64,000 nt of DNA from Sinorhizobium sp. B11 (GTDB lineage Bacteria; Pseudomonadota; Alphaproteobacteria; Rhizobiales; Rhizobiaceae). The notes beneath the pieces are model-generated. The model searched no databases, was not told the origin of the DNA, and saw only the letters and a program-made list of their open reading frames with translations. Positions 7,534 through 16,842 of the stretch are shown piece by piece (the first letter of the stretch is position 1; each line of letters starts with the position of its first letter). The translations under genes were made by a program, and so were the position numbers. The stretch lies in NCBI GenBank assembly GCA_039725955.1, contig CP091034.1, positions 2,418,001 through 2,482,000 of the forward strand, in the 5' to 3' direction.

Positions 7534-10008
7534 TTTTTGAAATCCGTCTGCTTGGAGATGGGGTCGGTGGCGTCGAGCGTGACCTTGTTGATCAGCTGGC
7601 TGGCGTCGAACCACGGCACGAAGATCACGCCATGCGGCATGCGATTGCGCCCGCGGATTTCCACGCGGCTGATGATCTCGCCGCGCCGTGACTGGATGCG
7701 CACCTCCGCCCCCTGGTTGAAGCCCAGCTTCCTGGCGTCGTCGCCGTTCATGAAGCAGCGCGCACCGGGAAAGGCTCGGTAGAGCTCGGGAACACGCATC
7801 GTCATCGAGCCGGAATGCCAATGTTCAAGAACACGGCCCGTCACGAGCCAGAAATTGAACTCGTCATCGGGCGACTCGGCGGGCGGCTCGTAAGGCACCG
7901 CCAGGATGACCGCGCGGCCGTCCTTCTGCCCGTAGAACTTCAGCCCCTCGCCCGGCTTGACGTAGGGGTCGTAACCTTCGCGGTAGCGCCACCGCGTCTC
8001 CTTGCCGTCGACGACGGGCCAGCGCATGCCGCGCACCTGATGGTACATGTCGTAGGGTGCCAGATCATGTCCATGCCCGCGGCCGAAATGGGCATATTCC
8101 TCGAACAGACCCTTCTGGATGTAGAAACCGAAGGCCTTGGCCTCGCGGTTCTCATAGTCTGGCGAGACGTCCGTCAGCGGGAATTCGTCCACATTTCCGT
8201 TCTGGTAGAGCACCTGGTAGAGCGTCTTGCCCTTGTAGTCCGGGTTCTTGTCGAGGATGTCGGCGGGCCAGACCTCGTCGGTGGTAAAGCGCTTGGAAAA
8301 TTCCACCAGCTGCCAGAGATCGGAGCGAGCATCGCCCGGCGCATTGACCAGCTGGTGCCAGACATGCGTGCGCCGCTCGGCATTGCCGTAGGCACCCTCC
8401 TTCTCCACCCACATGGCCGCCGGCAGAATCAAATCGGCGCTCATGGCTGTCACTGTCGGATAGGCATCCGAGACGACGATGAAATTGTCCGGGTTGCGAT
8501 AGCCCTTGTAGGTCTCGTTGCTGGTGTTCGGGGCTGCCTGGACGTTGTTGTTGACCTGCACCCAGTAGAAATTCAGCTTCCCGTCATGCAGCATGCGGTC
8601 CTGCTCGACGGCGTGATAACCGGGCTTGTCCGGCAGCAGCCCCTCCGGCACCTTCCAGATTTCCTCGGCATGCTTGCGATGCTCGGGATTGGTGACGACC
8701 ATGTCGGCCGGCAGGCGGTGCGCAAAACGTGCCGACCTCGCGGGCCGTGCCGCAGGCCGACGGCTGTCCCGTCAGCGAAAACGGGCTGTTGCCCGGCTCG
8801 GAAATCTTTCCCGTGAGCAAATGCAGGTTATAGACCATCTGGTTGGCCCAGACGCCGCGCACATGCTGGTTGAAGCCCATGGTCCAGAGCGACATGACCT
8901 TGGTCTTGGGATCGGCATAGAGTTCCGCGAGCTGCTCCAGGAAGGCGCTGTCGACGCCCGAAAGCTCGACCGCCTTTTCGAGCGTGTATTCGGAGACCAT
9001 CGCCTTGAAGGCCTCGAAATCGATCGGCTCCATCTTGGCGGCGTCGGCGACACCCTTGGCCTTCAATTCCAGCGGGTTGTCGGGGCGCAGGCCGTAGCCG
9101 ATATCGGTCGTGCCCTTCATGAACTTCGTATGCTTGTCGACGAAATCCTGGTTGACCCGGCCGGTCTGGATGATGTGGTTGGCGATGTAGTTCAGGATCG
9201 CGAGGTCCGAACCCGGCTTGAAGATCAGCGGTATGTCGGCAAGGTCCATGCTGCGATGCGTGAAGGTGGAAAGCACCGCGACCTTGACATGCTCGTGCCC
9301 GAGCCGCCTGTCGGCCACCCGCGTCCAGAGGATCGGATGCATCTCGGCCATGTTCGAACCCCAGAGCACGAAGGCATCGGCGTTTTCGAAATCGTCGTAG
9401 CACCCCATCGGCTCGTCCATGCCGAAGGTGCGCATGAAGGCGACCGCCGCGGACGCCATGCAGTGGCGCGCATTGGGATCGAGATTGTTGGAGCGGAAGC
9501 CCGCCCGCATCAGCTTCGTCGCGGCGTATCCTTCGAAGATGGTCCACTGGCCGGAGCCGAACATGCCGAGCGCCGTCGGCCCCTTTTCCTTGAGCACGCG
9601 CTTGGCCTGCGCCGCCATCACGTCGAAGGCTTCTTCCCAGGTGACGGGCTCGAACTCGCCGTCCTTGGCATAGACGCCGTCCCGCTTGCGCAGCAGCGGG
9701 CTCGTCAGCCGGTCCTTGCCGTACATGATCTTGGAGAGGAAGTAGCCCTTGACGCAGTTGAGGCCGCGATTGACCTCCGCCTCCATGTCGCCATGGGTGG
9801 CAACGACCTGGTTTTCCTTCACGCCGACCATGACGCCGCAGCCGGTGCCGCAGAAGCGGCATGGCGCCTTCGACCATTTGATCTCCAGCGCCGCCACCCC
9901 GCCGGGCACAGACTGCGCCGAAGCGGGCGCAGCGATGCCGGCGGCCGTCGCGGCAATCGCCGCCGCCTGCGCCTTCAGGAGATCACGCCGCGTGAGTTCG
10001 GTCGTCAT
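7503..10008 (-). pseudogene. napA: NapA, catalytic subunit of periplasmic nitrate reductase, frame broken by one base
   Basis: Two frames together give a complete 834-residue NapA. A twin-arginine signal (TRRDLLK...) is followed by the 4Fe-4S motif C50-x2-C53-x3-C57-x27-C85, the molybdenum-ligand region NARHC (Cys183), and the C-terminal cofactor domain ending TDFKKCAVKLLPVA. The frame breaks after residue 428 (ACGTAREVGTF). Plus-strand A4 at 8724-8727 is one base too long, and with three bases the frame continues as FAHRLPADMVVTN, the expected NapA sequence. As written, the product would be a 474-residue protein with a nonsense tail. The remaining coding sequence looks intact, which favours a recent mutation or a sequencing error. 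Confidence 0.93.
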
Positions 10009-10264
10009 CGATTGTCTCCTTCATTTCCAATGCCTGTTCAAAAACCATGTGGGCGGCGAGCACGCCGTCCATCGCCGAAATGCCGATCAGCCTTTCCCCG
10101 AGCACGCCGGAATGCGGCCCTTCGATCACCACGACGATCTTGCCGGGCACCGTCGCGTGAACCTCGACCCCTTCGATCGCAACCAGACGCGCCGCGACAT
10201 CGCCGGTCAGTTCCGGGCGGGTAACGACGACGGCGCTGGAGACGTGATGGCGGCTGTCAGACAT
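9983..10264 (-). CDS. napD: NapD, NapA signal-peptide chaperone
   Basis: 93 residues, ferredoxin-like alpha-beta fold of the NapD family (HVSSAVVVTRPE, EGVEVHATVPGKIVVVIEG). NapD binds the Tat signal of NapA in the cytoplasm and holds it back until the molybdenum cofactor is in place. The gene overlaps napA by 26 bp and napF by 8 bp, so F, D and A are tightly coupled. Confidence 0.94.
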   Translation of the reverse strand: MSDSRHHVSSAVVVTRPELTGDVAARLVAIEGVEVHATVPGKIVVVIEGPHSGVLGERLIGISAMDGVLAAHMVFEQALEMKETIDDDRTHAA

Positions 10265-10775
10265 GGGCTGTCTCCCGATGGCGGGGTTTCATCGCGATTG
10301 CATCGGCCGGACAGACCGAAATGCAGGCGCCGCATCCCGTACAGGCATGCGCATCGAGCTCGGGAACGAACGGCCCGCCGAGCCGCGGCCAGAATCGGAT
10401 GGCGCCTTCAGGACAGCTGTCGCGGCAGGCCTGACAGTCGACGTAATTGTTGGCGAGGCACCCGTCATCGATAACAGCATGATGGGCAAAGCTGCTGGCG
10501 GCACCTGCCGGAAAAACGCTCTCGGGACATCGTTCCGCGCACTGGCCGCAGAAGGTGCATTCCCCGAGCCGGAAATCCACGGTGGGAATGCCCGAACGGA
10601 TCGAAATGATCTTGGTGGGACAGGCATCGACGCATGCGCCGCAGCCCGAACAGCTCCGAACGGATGTTTCAGTCGCTCCGGGGGGAAGTATCACCCCGGG
10701 AGGAAAATTCGTCGCCGGATCTGCCGATGACCTGCCGGTCAGAAAACCGCGTCGCGTGCGTGTCGAGAGAACCAT
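10257..10775 (-). CDS. napF: NapF, ferredoxin-type protein
   Basis: 172 residues with iron-sulfur motifs CSGCGACVDACP, CTFCGQCAERCP, a CQACRDSCP site and CTGCGACISVCP. The N-terminal RTRRGFLTGR resembles a twin-arginine stretch, but NapF is known to act in the cytoplasm on NapA cofactor assembly. A GAGG ribosome site lies seven bases before the ATG. It is second in the operon, nine bases after napE. Confidence 0.94.
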   Translation of the reverse strand: MVLSTRTRRGFLTGRSSADPATNFPPGVILPPGATETSVRSCSGCGACVDACPTKIISIRSGIPTVDFRLGECTFCGQCAERCPESVFPAGAASSFAHHAVIDDGCLANNYVDCQACRDSCPEGAIRFWPRLGGPFVPELDAHACTGCGACISVCPADAIAMKPRHRETAHV

Positions 10776-10784
10776 TGGAGATCC

Positions 10785-10994
10785 TCACTCTGCCGAGCCG
10801 GGAGGTGCAGCCTTGACCTCATGCGGCCCCGGCGGCCCGTAGACGATCTGGTACATCCAGACCATGAAGCCGTAACCGCCGACGACCCCGACGGCGACGA
10901 CGGGCCAAATCCCGAAAGCGAGCACGGCGAAGGTCAAAAGCTCCCGCCTGCGCTTCCTCTTGAACTCTGCGACAGAATCCGTGATTTGAGCCAC
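10785..10994 (-). CDS. napE: NapE, small membrane protein of the nap operon
   Basis: 69 residues from a GTG at 10994. GGGGAGG lies four bases upstream, whereas the TTG at 11021 has nothing comparable. A basic N-terminal helix (EFKRKRRREL) is followed by one membrane span (TFAVLAFGIWPVVAVGVVGG and onward), the typical NapE layout. Its role is unknown, but in rhizobia it is the first gene of napEFDABC. The operon promoter lies upstream at about 11.1 kb. Confidence 0.9.
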   Translation of the reverse strand: MAQITDSVAEFKRKRRRELLTFAVLAFGIWPVVAVGVVGGYGFMVWMYQIVYGPPGPHEVKAAPPGSAE

Positions 10995-11138
10995 AACGCC
11001 TCCCCAGAGTTGCCGACGCAACCATTATGACACTTTAGGCGTGTCAGGCCAATCACCATCTCCTGTCGCGCCATCGCAGGCGCTGCACGTCCAGGAATCG
11101 GGTACATGAGAAGGTGTATCGCAGGCCCGACCGGCAGT

Positions 11139-11156
11139 CCTTGACAGAGATCAAGG
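11139..11156 (-). promoter_or_regulatory. FNR/FixK-type anaerobox of the nap promoter
   Basis: Perfect inverted repeat CCTTGA-N6-TCAAGG containing the canonical TTGA-N6-TCAA core (11141-11154). It lies about 150 bp upstream of napE. A TACACC hexamer at 11113-11118 on the minus strand would put the box near -41.5 of a start around 11106, the class II activator position. Oxygen- or NO-responsive control by an FNR/FixK/NnrR protein is inferred. Confidence 0.75.
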
Positions 11157-11266
11157 GGGCAGCCACTGAGATTTAATCCACGGAGCGGCCGACCGCGCTG
11201 CTTCGAAGCAATCGTCTAACTATGAGCGCGAGAGTGTTTTTTCTCGATCAGCGGCAAGGGGATTCA

Positions 11267-11695
11267 ATGCTCAGAGCATTCTCGTTACACGGTAGGCTTG
11301 GTCGTCTTCGCTATTTCCTGTCCAACATGGCAGTCATCGCTTTCGCCGCGGCCGCGATATTCGCGCTCACTCGCCTACTGACGCCGGTCGGAACTCGGCA
11401 GACGATTCCTATGGTTGAGGCGTTGGTCGCCCTGACCTATGTGCTGGCTATCATCGCCAGCCTTTGCTTGATGGTGACGCGTCTGCATGACTTCGATCAG
11501 AGCGGCTGGTGGAGCCCTTCAGTCCTCTTGCTTCATTTGGTCTATAGCTATTACGAGGCGGTTGGCTCCCTGATCGGGGCAATTCTCACCGGCATTTTTC
11601 TGCTGGCGCTCCATCTTGCAATCATCCTCACTCCTGGCTCGAAAACTGCCAACCGGTTTGGCGAAGTGCCCGGCTCCGCCGGAGCGCCTGTTTAG
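11267..11695 (+). CDS. DUF805 membrane protein
   Basis: 142 residues from the ATG at 11267, preceded by AAGGGG; an upstream start at 11222 would add an atypical leader. The family signatures are GRLGRLRYF near the N-terminus, RLHDFDQSGWW in the middle and PGSKTANRFG near the end, with about four hydrophobic spans. DUF805 proteins are inner-membrane proteins of unknown function. It stands alone, divergent from nap across a 272-bp gap that holds the anaerobox. Confidence 0.9.
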   Translation: MLRAFSLHGRLGRLRYFLSNMAVIAFAAAAIFALTRLLTPVGTRQTIPMVEALVALTYVLAIIASLCLMVTRLHDFDQSGWWSPSVLLLHLVYSYYEAVGSLIGAILTGIFLLALHLAIILTPGSKTANRFGEVPGSAGAPV

Positions 11696-11917
11696 GTTTG
11701 CTCGGCCGATAATGGCCGCCGCGAGCAAGCCCGGAATTTACGGAGATCAAGCGGCCGCATTGCTACCAAGTTCCGACGATTTCCGCCGTGATCCCGTGAT
11801 ATTGGGCCCGGCGGGGGATGTCGCGCAGGCATGACGGATAGCCAAGAACTAACATCCCGCTGTCGGATTCAGGCCCGCCTGCCCGTCTTCCAGACGGACA
11901 GATCACGGAGGACAGAA

Positions 11918-12574
11918 ATGACGATCACCATTACCGCCTTCGAACGCTCGCCCGATCGCGGCAAGGGCCTTGCGCGCGACATGCGCGTGCGCTGGGCGCT
12001 GGAGGAAGCAGGCCAGCCCTATGATGTCCGCCTCGTCTCCTTCAAGACGATGAAGGAGCATGCCCATCTTGCGCTTCAGCCCTTCGGGCAGATCCCGACC
12101 TATGAGGAAGGCGATCTCGCGCTCTTCGAATCCGGCGCGATCATCCTGCATATCGCCCTCAATCATGGCGGCCTGCTGCCCGATGATGCCAACGCCCGGG
12201 CGCGCGCCATCACCTGGATCTTCGCCGCCATCTCCACGATGGAACCCGTCATCGTCGAGCGCGAGACCGCCAGATTTGAAGAGGGCAAGGAGAGCTGGTA
12301 CCCGGAGCGGCAGGCCCATGTCGAAAGACGCATCCGCAAGCGGCTCGGCGAACTCTCCGCCCGGCTCGGCGATGCCGACTGGCTGGACGGAGATTTCAGC
12401 GCCGGCGACCTGCAGATGATCTCGGTGCTGCTGCGGCTGGAGGGATCGGCGCTGCTGGGCGAATATCCCAACCTCTGCGCCTATGTCGCACGCGGACAGG
12501 CGCGGCCCGCATTCAAGCGCGCCTTCGAGGCACAGAAGGCGGTGTTCCTGTGCGTATCGGCCGGCGGGCAATAG
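11918..12574 (+). CDS. glutathione S-transferase family protein
   Basis: 218 residues. The N-terminal thioredoxin-like half carries PFGQIPTYEEGDLALFESGAI, with the cis-Pro and the ES glutathione-binding pair. The C-terminal half is helical (WLDGDFSAGDLQMISVLLRLEG). The start is fixed by GGAGG. The usual N-terminal catalytic Ser/Tyr is not obvious (ITAFERSPDRG), so the chemistry is uncertain. The 5' end of this gene seems duplicated as a relic at 4.8 kb. Confidence 0.9.
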   Translation: MTITITAFERSPDRGKGLARDMRVRWALEEAGQPYDVRLVSFKTMKEHAHLALQPFGQIPTYEEGDLALFESGAIILHIALNHGGLLPDDANARARAITWIFAAISTMEPVIVERETARFEEGKESWYPERQAHVERRIRKRLGELSARLGDADWLDGDFSAGDLQMISVLLRLEGSALLGEYPNLCAYVARGQARPAFKRAFEAQKAVFLCVSAGGQ

Positions 12575-12624
12575 CCGGATCAGGCCGATGGGCTGCGAGG
12601 TTTTCGGCCGCCCTGCGTCAGAAT

Positions 12625-13011
12625 CTATGGTGCGTCATAGTAGTGGACCTCCAGCAGCAGACATCCCGTCTCCGATCTGAATGGTCCGTGAAAGACACCG
12701 GGTGGACGACAGGCATAGGTATGGATGGAGAAGGTCGTCGCCAGTTCTGTTCCATCACCGACGATCAGGTCGCCCTCGAGCAGATAGACCTCCTCCCAGT
12801 AATCGTGGACAAACGGCCGATCGGTCCGCGCACCCGGGCTGAAGCGGAGCAAGCGGGTGCGGCTGCCTTTGCCCCCGGTCTCGTCCAGGCGTCCCGCCAG
12901 TATCTTCTGTTCGATGCCGGGCGGATAGCCGGAAGGACCATGCCAGCCGGTATCCATGTCGACGCGGTGGAACTCCTTGTGCTCCCGGAAGGCCGAAATC
13001 GGAGAGCTCAT
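12625..13011 (-). CDS. cupin-domain protein of the monooxygenase cluster
   Basis: 128 residues, single cupin barrel: a first-motif-like stretch HDYWEEVYLLEGDLIVGDG and a second with PPGVFHGPF. The metal-binding His/Glu set is partly present (H-x-W-E-E, and H in FHGPF). Its start overlaps the stop of the monooxygenase (ATGA), so it is co-translated. Inferred to act on, or protect from, an intermediate of the monooxygenase pathway. Confidence 0.85.
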   Translation of the reverse strand: MSSPISAFREHKEFHRVDMDTGWHGPSGYPPGIEQKILAGRLDETGGKGSRTRLLRFSPGARTDRPFVHDYWEEVYLLEGDLIVGDGTELATTFSIHTYACRPPGVFHGPFRSETGCLLLEVHYYDAP

Positions 13012-14489
13012 GCCGCCACCGCGGCATCGGCCGGACGCTCGCCTTCGAGCGAATAGGAATCCAGCATCTGGTCGACGAGCCTTGTGCCGGAATGCCAGTC
13101 GAAGGTGCGGAAACTGTGGTTGGTGGTGACGAAATTCGCCCCGGCATAGAACATTTCGTATTGTGTATGGCGCGAGGCGAATTCAGAGCCGATCGCATCC
13201 CAGGCCAGTTTGAACAGCTTCACCCGTCCTTCGGCGCTCGCTGCCGGTGATTGCTGCGTCCTCTCGATCAGCTCCTTCAGCTGCGGGTCGGCGAAATCGG
13301 CGACGCTCGAAGGCAGCATGATCAATCCGCCGCCCGCCAGTTCGCGCAGGGTCGAAATCACGGCGGGATAAAGTTTCTGGGTCAGCACCTGCGCCGAATA
13401 GAGCATGTGCGCATCCGGGATGAAATGGCGGCCGCGCATCTGCCCCTTGACCTCCATGGCGTGGACAAAGGCGTCGACCATCGCATTCTGGGCTGCCAGC
13501 GAGCCGAGGATCTCACGCACCTGCGGGAAATTGACGATGCCGTTGGTTTCGGCAATGCGATGCGCCAGCCCCGACAGGAAGCGCATCTTCACCATCAGGC
13601 GGATCTGTGCCTGATAGTTCTGCAGGACATGCGCCGGCGTGTCATGAAACTGCCGCTGGCACATCTTGATATCCTGGTTGATGAATACCCTGTCCCAGGG
13701 CACCTTGACGTCATCGAAATAGAGGACCGCGTCGTTCTCGTCGAAGCGACTGGCGAGCGGGTTGTCGAACACGCTCACCGCATGTTCCTCGTAGGATTTG
13801 CGGGACATGATTGTCATGCCGCGCGCATTCATCGGGACGGCGAAGGAGACGGCATAGGGCTCGTCTCCTTCCGAGAGAGGCTGGATGCAGGTCACGAGGA
13901 CTTCGTTCGCCATGATCGCACCCGTCGCCAGCATCTTCGCGCCGCGGATCGTCAGGCCCTCCGCATCCTGATCGACGACACCGGCAGTCAGCGTGCGGTC
14001 CTGTTGCTGGCTTGCCGTCTTCGACCGGTCCGCCTGCGGATTGATGATCACGTATGTCAGGTAGAGGTCGCTGTCGCGGGCATGGCGATAATAGTCGGCC
14101 AGCGCATCGGCGCGCTTCGGATCATGATCCCGGAACACATCGATCCCCATCATCATGCCGGACAGGCAGGAGGCGACATGATCGGGAGCGCGACCAAGGA
14201 AACCGCAATGCAGCGTGGCCCATGTCTCCAGCGCCTTGCGTCGCTCCACGAGTTCCGCGTAGCTCGCCGGCATCTGCCAGATCCGGCTTGCGCGATCCCC
14301 GCTCTCCGTCTCGCAGGTCATGAGCGCCCGGTTCCGTTCTTCGCTCTGGAAGTCATAGAGCCGCGCCACGGACCGTACCGTTTCGCGAAAGGCCAGATGC
14401 GCGGTGACATCGCCCGCAACAGCGCCGTTGATGAACACCTGCCTGCCGTCGCGCAGGGCTTCGATATGCTGTGCACCTGTCTTCAACAT
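13008..14489 (-). CDS. flavin-dependent monooxygenase, 4-hydroxyphenylacetate 3-hydroxylase (HpaB) family
   Basis: 493 residues starting at MLKTGAQHIEALRDG behind AGGGGG. The HpaB/PvcC family is recognised from this N-terminus, the RSVARLYDF stretch, and the acyl-CoA dehydrogenase-like core (VPWDRVFI, AMEVKGQMRGRHFIPDA, EFASRHTQYEMFYAG). Such enzymes hydroxylate phenols using reduced FAD from a separate reductase, and that reductase is the next gene upstream. The actual substrate is not predictable. It could be 4-hydroxyphenylacetate, a chlorophenol or another aromatic compound. Confidence 0.9.
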   Translation of the reverse strand: MLKTGAQHIEALRDGRQVFINGAVAGDVTAHLAFRETVRSVARLYDFQSEERNRALMTCETESGDRASRIWQMPASYAELVERRKALETWATLHCGFLGRAPDHVASCLSGMMMGIDVFRDHDPKRADALADYYRHARDSDLYLTYVIINPQADRSKTASQQQDRTLTAGVVDQDAEGLTIRGAKMLATGAIMANEVLVTCIQPLSEGDEPYAVSFAVPMNARGMTIMSRKSYEEHAVSVFDNPLASRFDENDAVLYFDDVKVPWDRVFINQDIKMCQRQFHDTPAHVLQNYQAQIRLMVKMRFLSGLAHRIAETNGIVNFPQVREILGSLAAQNAMVDAFVHAMEVKGQMRGRHFIPDAHMLYSAQVLTQKLYPAVISTLRELAGGGLIMLPSSVADFADPQLKELIERTQQSPAASAEGRVKLFKLAWDAIGSEFASRHTQYEMFYAGANFVTTNHSFRTFDWHSGTRLVDQMLDSYSLEGERPADAAVAA

Positions 14490-14500
14490 CACTACCCCCT

Positions 14501-15025
14501 TCAATAGTGCGAGGCCAACGGCCACGATTGATCGGCGAATCTTTCATTTTCCAGGGCGGCGTAACGGCCCTTGGAAAAGACCAGCGGATGGCGGTCCCGG
14601 AATGTGCGGAACGAGATGACTTTGCCTATGAAAAGAAGATGGTCGCCGCCCTGATGGACGGCCCAATGCGCGCAGTGAAACACCGCCGCAGCACCCGGCA
14701 ATACGGGACCGTGCCCTGCCCGGGTCTCGCAGGCGATCCCCTCCCACTTGTCGCTAAGCGACCGCGAGAAGCGGCCCGAAAGATCCGCCTGGTTTTCCGA
14801 GAGAACGTTGATCGTGTACGCCGTCGCCTGCTGCCAAAGCGGCAGGCTGGCCGCACGGCGATCGATGCTGAACAGGACCAGCGGCGGGTCGAGCGAGAGA
14901 GAATTGAACGAGCTGATCGTCACACCGAGCGTCTCCGTGCCGACGACACTGGTGACCACGCACACACCGGTCGGAAACTGCCCCAACGCCTGCCTGAATG
15001 CATTCACGTCGAAAACTGGTTCCAT
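14501..15025 (-). CDS. flavin reductase (HpaC-like)
   Basis: 174 residues, flavin reductase-like split barrel: FRQALGQFPTGVCVVTS, GVTISSFNSLSLDPPLVLFSID, and GDHLLFIGKVISF. It supplies reduced FAD or FMN to the HpaB-type oxygenase encoded 11 bases downstream. It is the first structural gene of a three-gene operon (reductase, oxygenase, cupin) and follows a GntR gene transcribed in the same direction. Confidence 0.92.
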   Translation of the reverse strand: MEPVFDVNAFRQALGQFPTGVCVVTSVVGTETLGVTISSFNSLSLDPPLVLFSIDRRAASLPLWQQATAYTINVLSENQADLSGRFSRSLSDKWEGIACETRAGHGPVLPGAAAVFHCAHWAVHQGGDHLLFIGKVISFRTFRDRHPLVFSKGRYAALENERFADQSWPLASHY

Positions 15026-15107
15026 GTCCGGCCCCCGGTGCTGATCTGAATTATCCGATTGCCATTCCTGCTTTCCTGTCAGCCTTAAGTTCGCGTCCGT
15101 GCAGCGG

Positions 15108-15788
15108 CTATTCCGCAGCCCGAGAGACGGCAGCCCGGCCGCCGAAAGACGGTGTCCGCAATGCCGTCAGCGTCCTCGCCAGATGCTCGCCGACCGCCGC
15201 CACCGCCCGTCCCGGCTCGCCGGCCCGGATCGCATCGACAATTGCGCGATGTTCGACCAGGACCTCATCGATCCGGCTGCCGACGGAGATGGCATGCACG
15301 CCCATCCTGACCTGCCGATCCCGCAGGCTCTCGTAGAATGTTGCGAGAACCACGTTGCCCGCTGCCCGCACGATTGTCCGGTGGAATTCCCGATCGCTTT
15401 CGATGAAGGCGACGGGATCGTTGCGGACTTGTTCCTGCCGCGCGATCATGTCGTCCAATCCATCGGCGACGCTGCTGCCGAAACTGCTTGCCTGCTGCGC
15501 GCACCACTCTTCGACGAGGCGTCGAGCCTGCATGATATCGTCGATCTCGGCCTCGGTGATCGCCGCGATGTAAGCCCCCTTCTTCGGCATGATCTTGAGC
15601 AAGCCGTCGGCTTCCAGCCGCAGGAAGGCTTCCCGCACGGGAGTTCGGGAAACTCCGGTCTCCCGGCAGACCTGCGACTCCGTCAGGAAAGTCGTCTCAT
15701 GGCGGGGCAAGGTCAGCACGTGCTGCTTCAACCAGGCATAGACCATGTCCTGGGCGGCATCCGGCTGCGAAGAGAATGAAAGCGACAT
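15108..15788 (-). CDS. GntR-family regulator, FCD (FadR C-terminal) type
   Basis: 226 residues from MSLSFSSQ, chosen because GGAG lies upstream and the in-frame 5' extension is not GntR-like. The winged helix contains TESQVCRETGVSRTPVREAFLRLEADGLL, followed by an all-helical FCD domain with EFHRTIVRAAGN and EHRAIVDAIRAGE. The metal-binding His positions of FCD (D-x3-H, H, H) look present. It probably represses the monooxygenase operon 83 bp downstream. A TTGTATACAA site sits 29 bp before its own start. Confidence 0.92.
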   Translation of the reverse strand: MSLSFSSQPDAAQDMVYAWLKQHVLTLPRHETTFLTESQVCRETGVSRTPVREAFLRLEADGLLKIMPKKGAYIAAITEAEIDDIMQARRLVEEWCAQQASSFGSSVADGLDDMIARQEQVRNDPVAFIESDREFHRTIVRAAGNVVLATFYESLRDRQVRMGVHAISVGSRIDEVLVEHRAIVDAIRAGEPGRAVAAVGEHLARTLTALRTPSFGGRAAVSRAAE

Positions 15789-15816
15789 GGACCTGCTCCA
15801 CGAGCTGATAAACAAC

Positions 15817-15826
15817 TTGTATACAA
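15817..15826. promoter_or_regulatory. candidate GntR/FCD operator
   Basis: TTGTATACAA is a perfect 10-bp palindrome matching the general FCD-type pattern with GT and AC half sites. It lies 29 bp upstream of the GntR start, in the position for autorepression. The binding protein is inferred. Confidence 0.55.
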
Positions 15827-16000
15827 CATGCGTATCAGAATTCAAGCAGTTTCTAATGAACGCTATCGTCGGCGAGACAGTCGACGTCCTGTGCGTTTGC
15901 TTTTTGCTTCGATCGAGATCGAGCGGACAACTGCAAATTATGAATGTCGCCACCGCATGTTCGGCGTATGATCCTCCCTGGCAATCTGGGGGGATTTCCA

Positions 16001-16705
16001 ATGCGTCATCGCACGAGAATCCGCATGGCGACGAGATCAGTGGCTGCCCTGCTGTTCACATATTTGCTGCTTGCCTATTTCGTCATTCCCGAAATCTGGA
16101 TTTTTCACGATGCCGACCGCGTTGCCAAAGTTGGCAACATGGTCACGACCACCGAGCAGGGTATTCCCGGCGACCCCATCAATGTCGGTCTTGTCGGTTC
16201 GAAGGAAGAGGTCATCCGGGCGTTCGCGGCGGCCGGATGGGATCCTGCCGACAAGATTACCCTGCGCACATCGATCGATATCGGACTGAGTGTGGTGCTT
16301 GATCGGCCTGATCTCGATGCGCCGGTGAGCCCCCTGCTTTTTGAGGGCAGAAAACAGGATCTGGCTTTCGAAAAGCCCGTCGGCAAAAGCGCCGACGAAC
16401 GCAACCATGTCCGTTTTTGGCTGACCGAACAAACCGGCCCAAATGGCCGCCCGCACTGGCTGGGCTCGGCAAGTTTTGATCGGGGCGTCGGCTTCAGCCA
16501 CGACACCGGTCAAATCACGCATCATATCGGCCCTGATGTCGATGCAGAGCGAGACCTTGTCATCAGCGATCTTCTCAAGGCCGGGCAACTTTTGTCGAGC
16601 TATGAGATCAATGGCATCGGACCGACCAAAGACGGTCGCAACGGCGGCGGCGATCCCTATTTCACCGACGGAAAGGCTCTCGTCGGCGTGCTTCGAAACC
16701 AGTAA
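16001..16705 (+). CDS. LssY C-terminal domain protein, membrane-anchored
   Basis: 234 residues. One N-terminal membrane segment (about residues 12-30) precedes an LssY_C-type domain: GDPINVGLVGSKEEVI, AAGWDPADK, FEGRKQDLAFEKPVG, HVRFWLTE, and THHIGPDVDAERDLVISDL. The name comes from a Legionella type I secretion locus, but the biochemical function is unknown. Lone copies like this are not part of a secretion operon. An upstream in-frame ATG at 15944 lacks support. Confidence 0.82.
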   Translation: MRHRTRIRMATRSVAALLFTYLLLAYFVIPEIWIFHDADRVAKVGNMVTTTEQGIPGDPINVGLVGSKEEVIRAFAAAGWDPADKITLRTSIDIGLSVVLDRPDLDAPVSPLLFEGRKQDLAFEKPVGKSADERNHVRFWLTEQTGPNGRPHWLGSASFDRGVGFSHDTGQITHHIGPDVDAERDLVISDLLKAGQLLSSYEINGIGPTKDGRNGGGDPYFTDGKALVGVLRNQ

Positions 16706-16842
16706 CGGGCAGCAGAAGCCGGATGCCGCACGATGTCCCCGGGAGCAGCGAGGGGGCGAAACAATATTTTCACTGGTTCAGTCAAAGCGCGTGTGTCAGT
16801 GTTTTGCAACCGATACGGCGCGTCTGGCGGTGAAGGTGGCAC

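Noticed and set aside
8626..10224. 532-codon plus-strand frame across napA
   Set aside because: Antisense shadow of napA/napD with Arg/Gly/His-rich unnatural composition.
13251..14507. 418-codon plus-strand frame
   Set aside because: Antisense to the HpaB-type monooxygenase gene; His/Arg-rich and without family resemblance.
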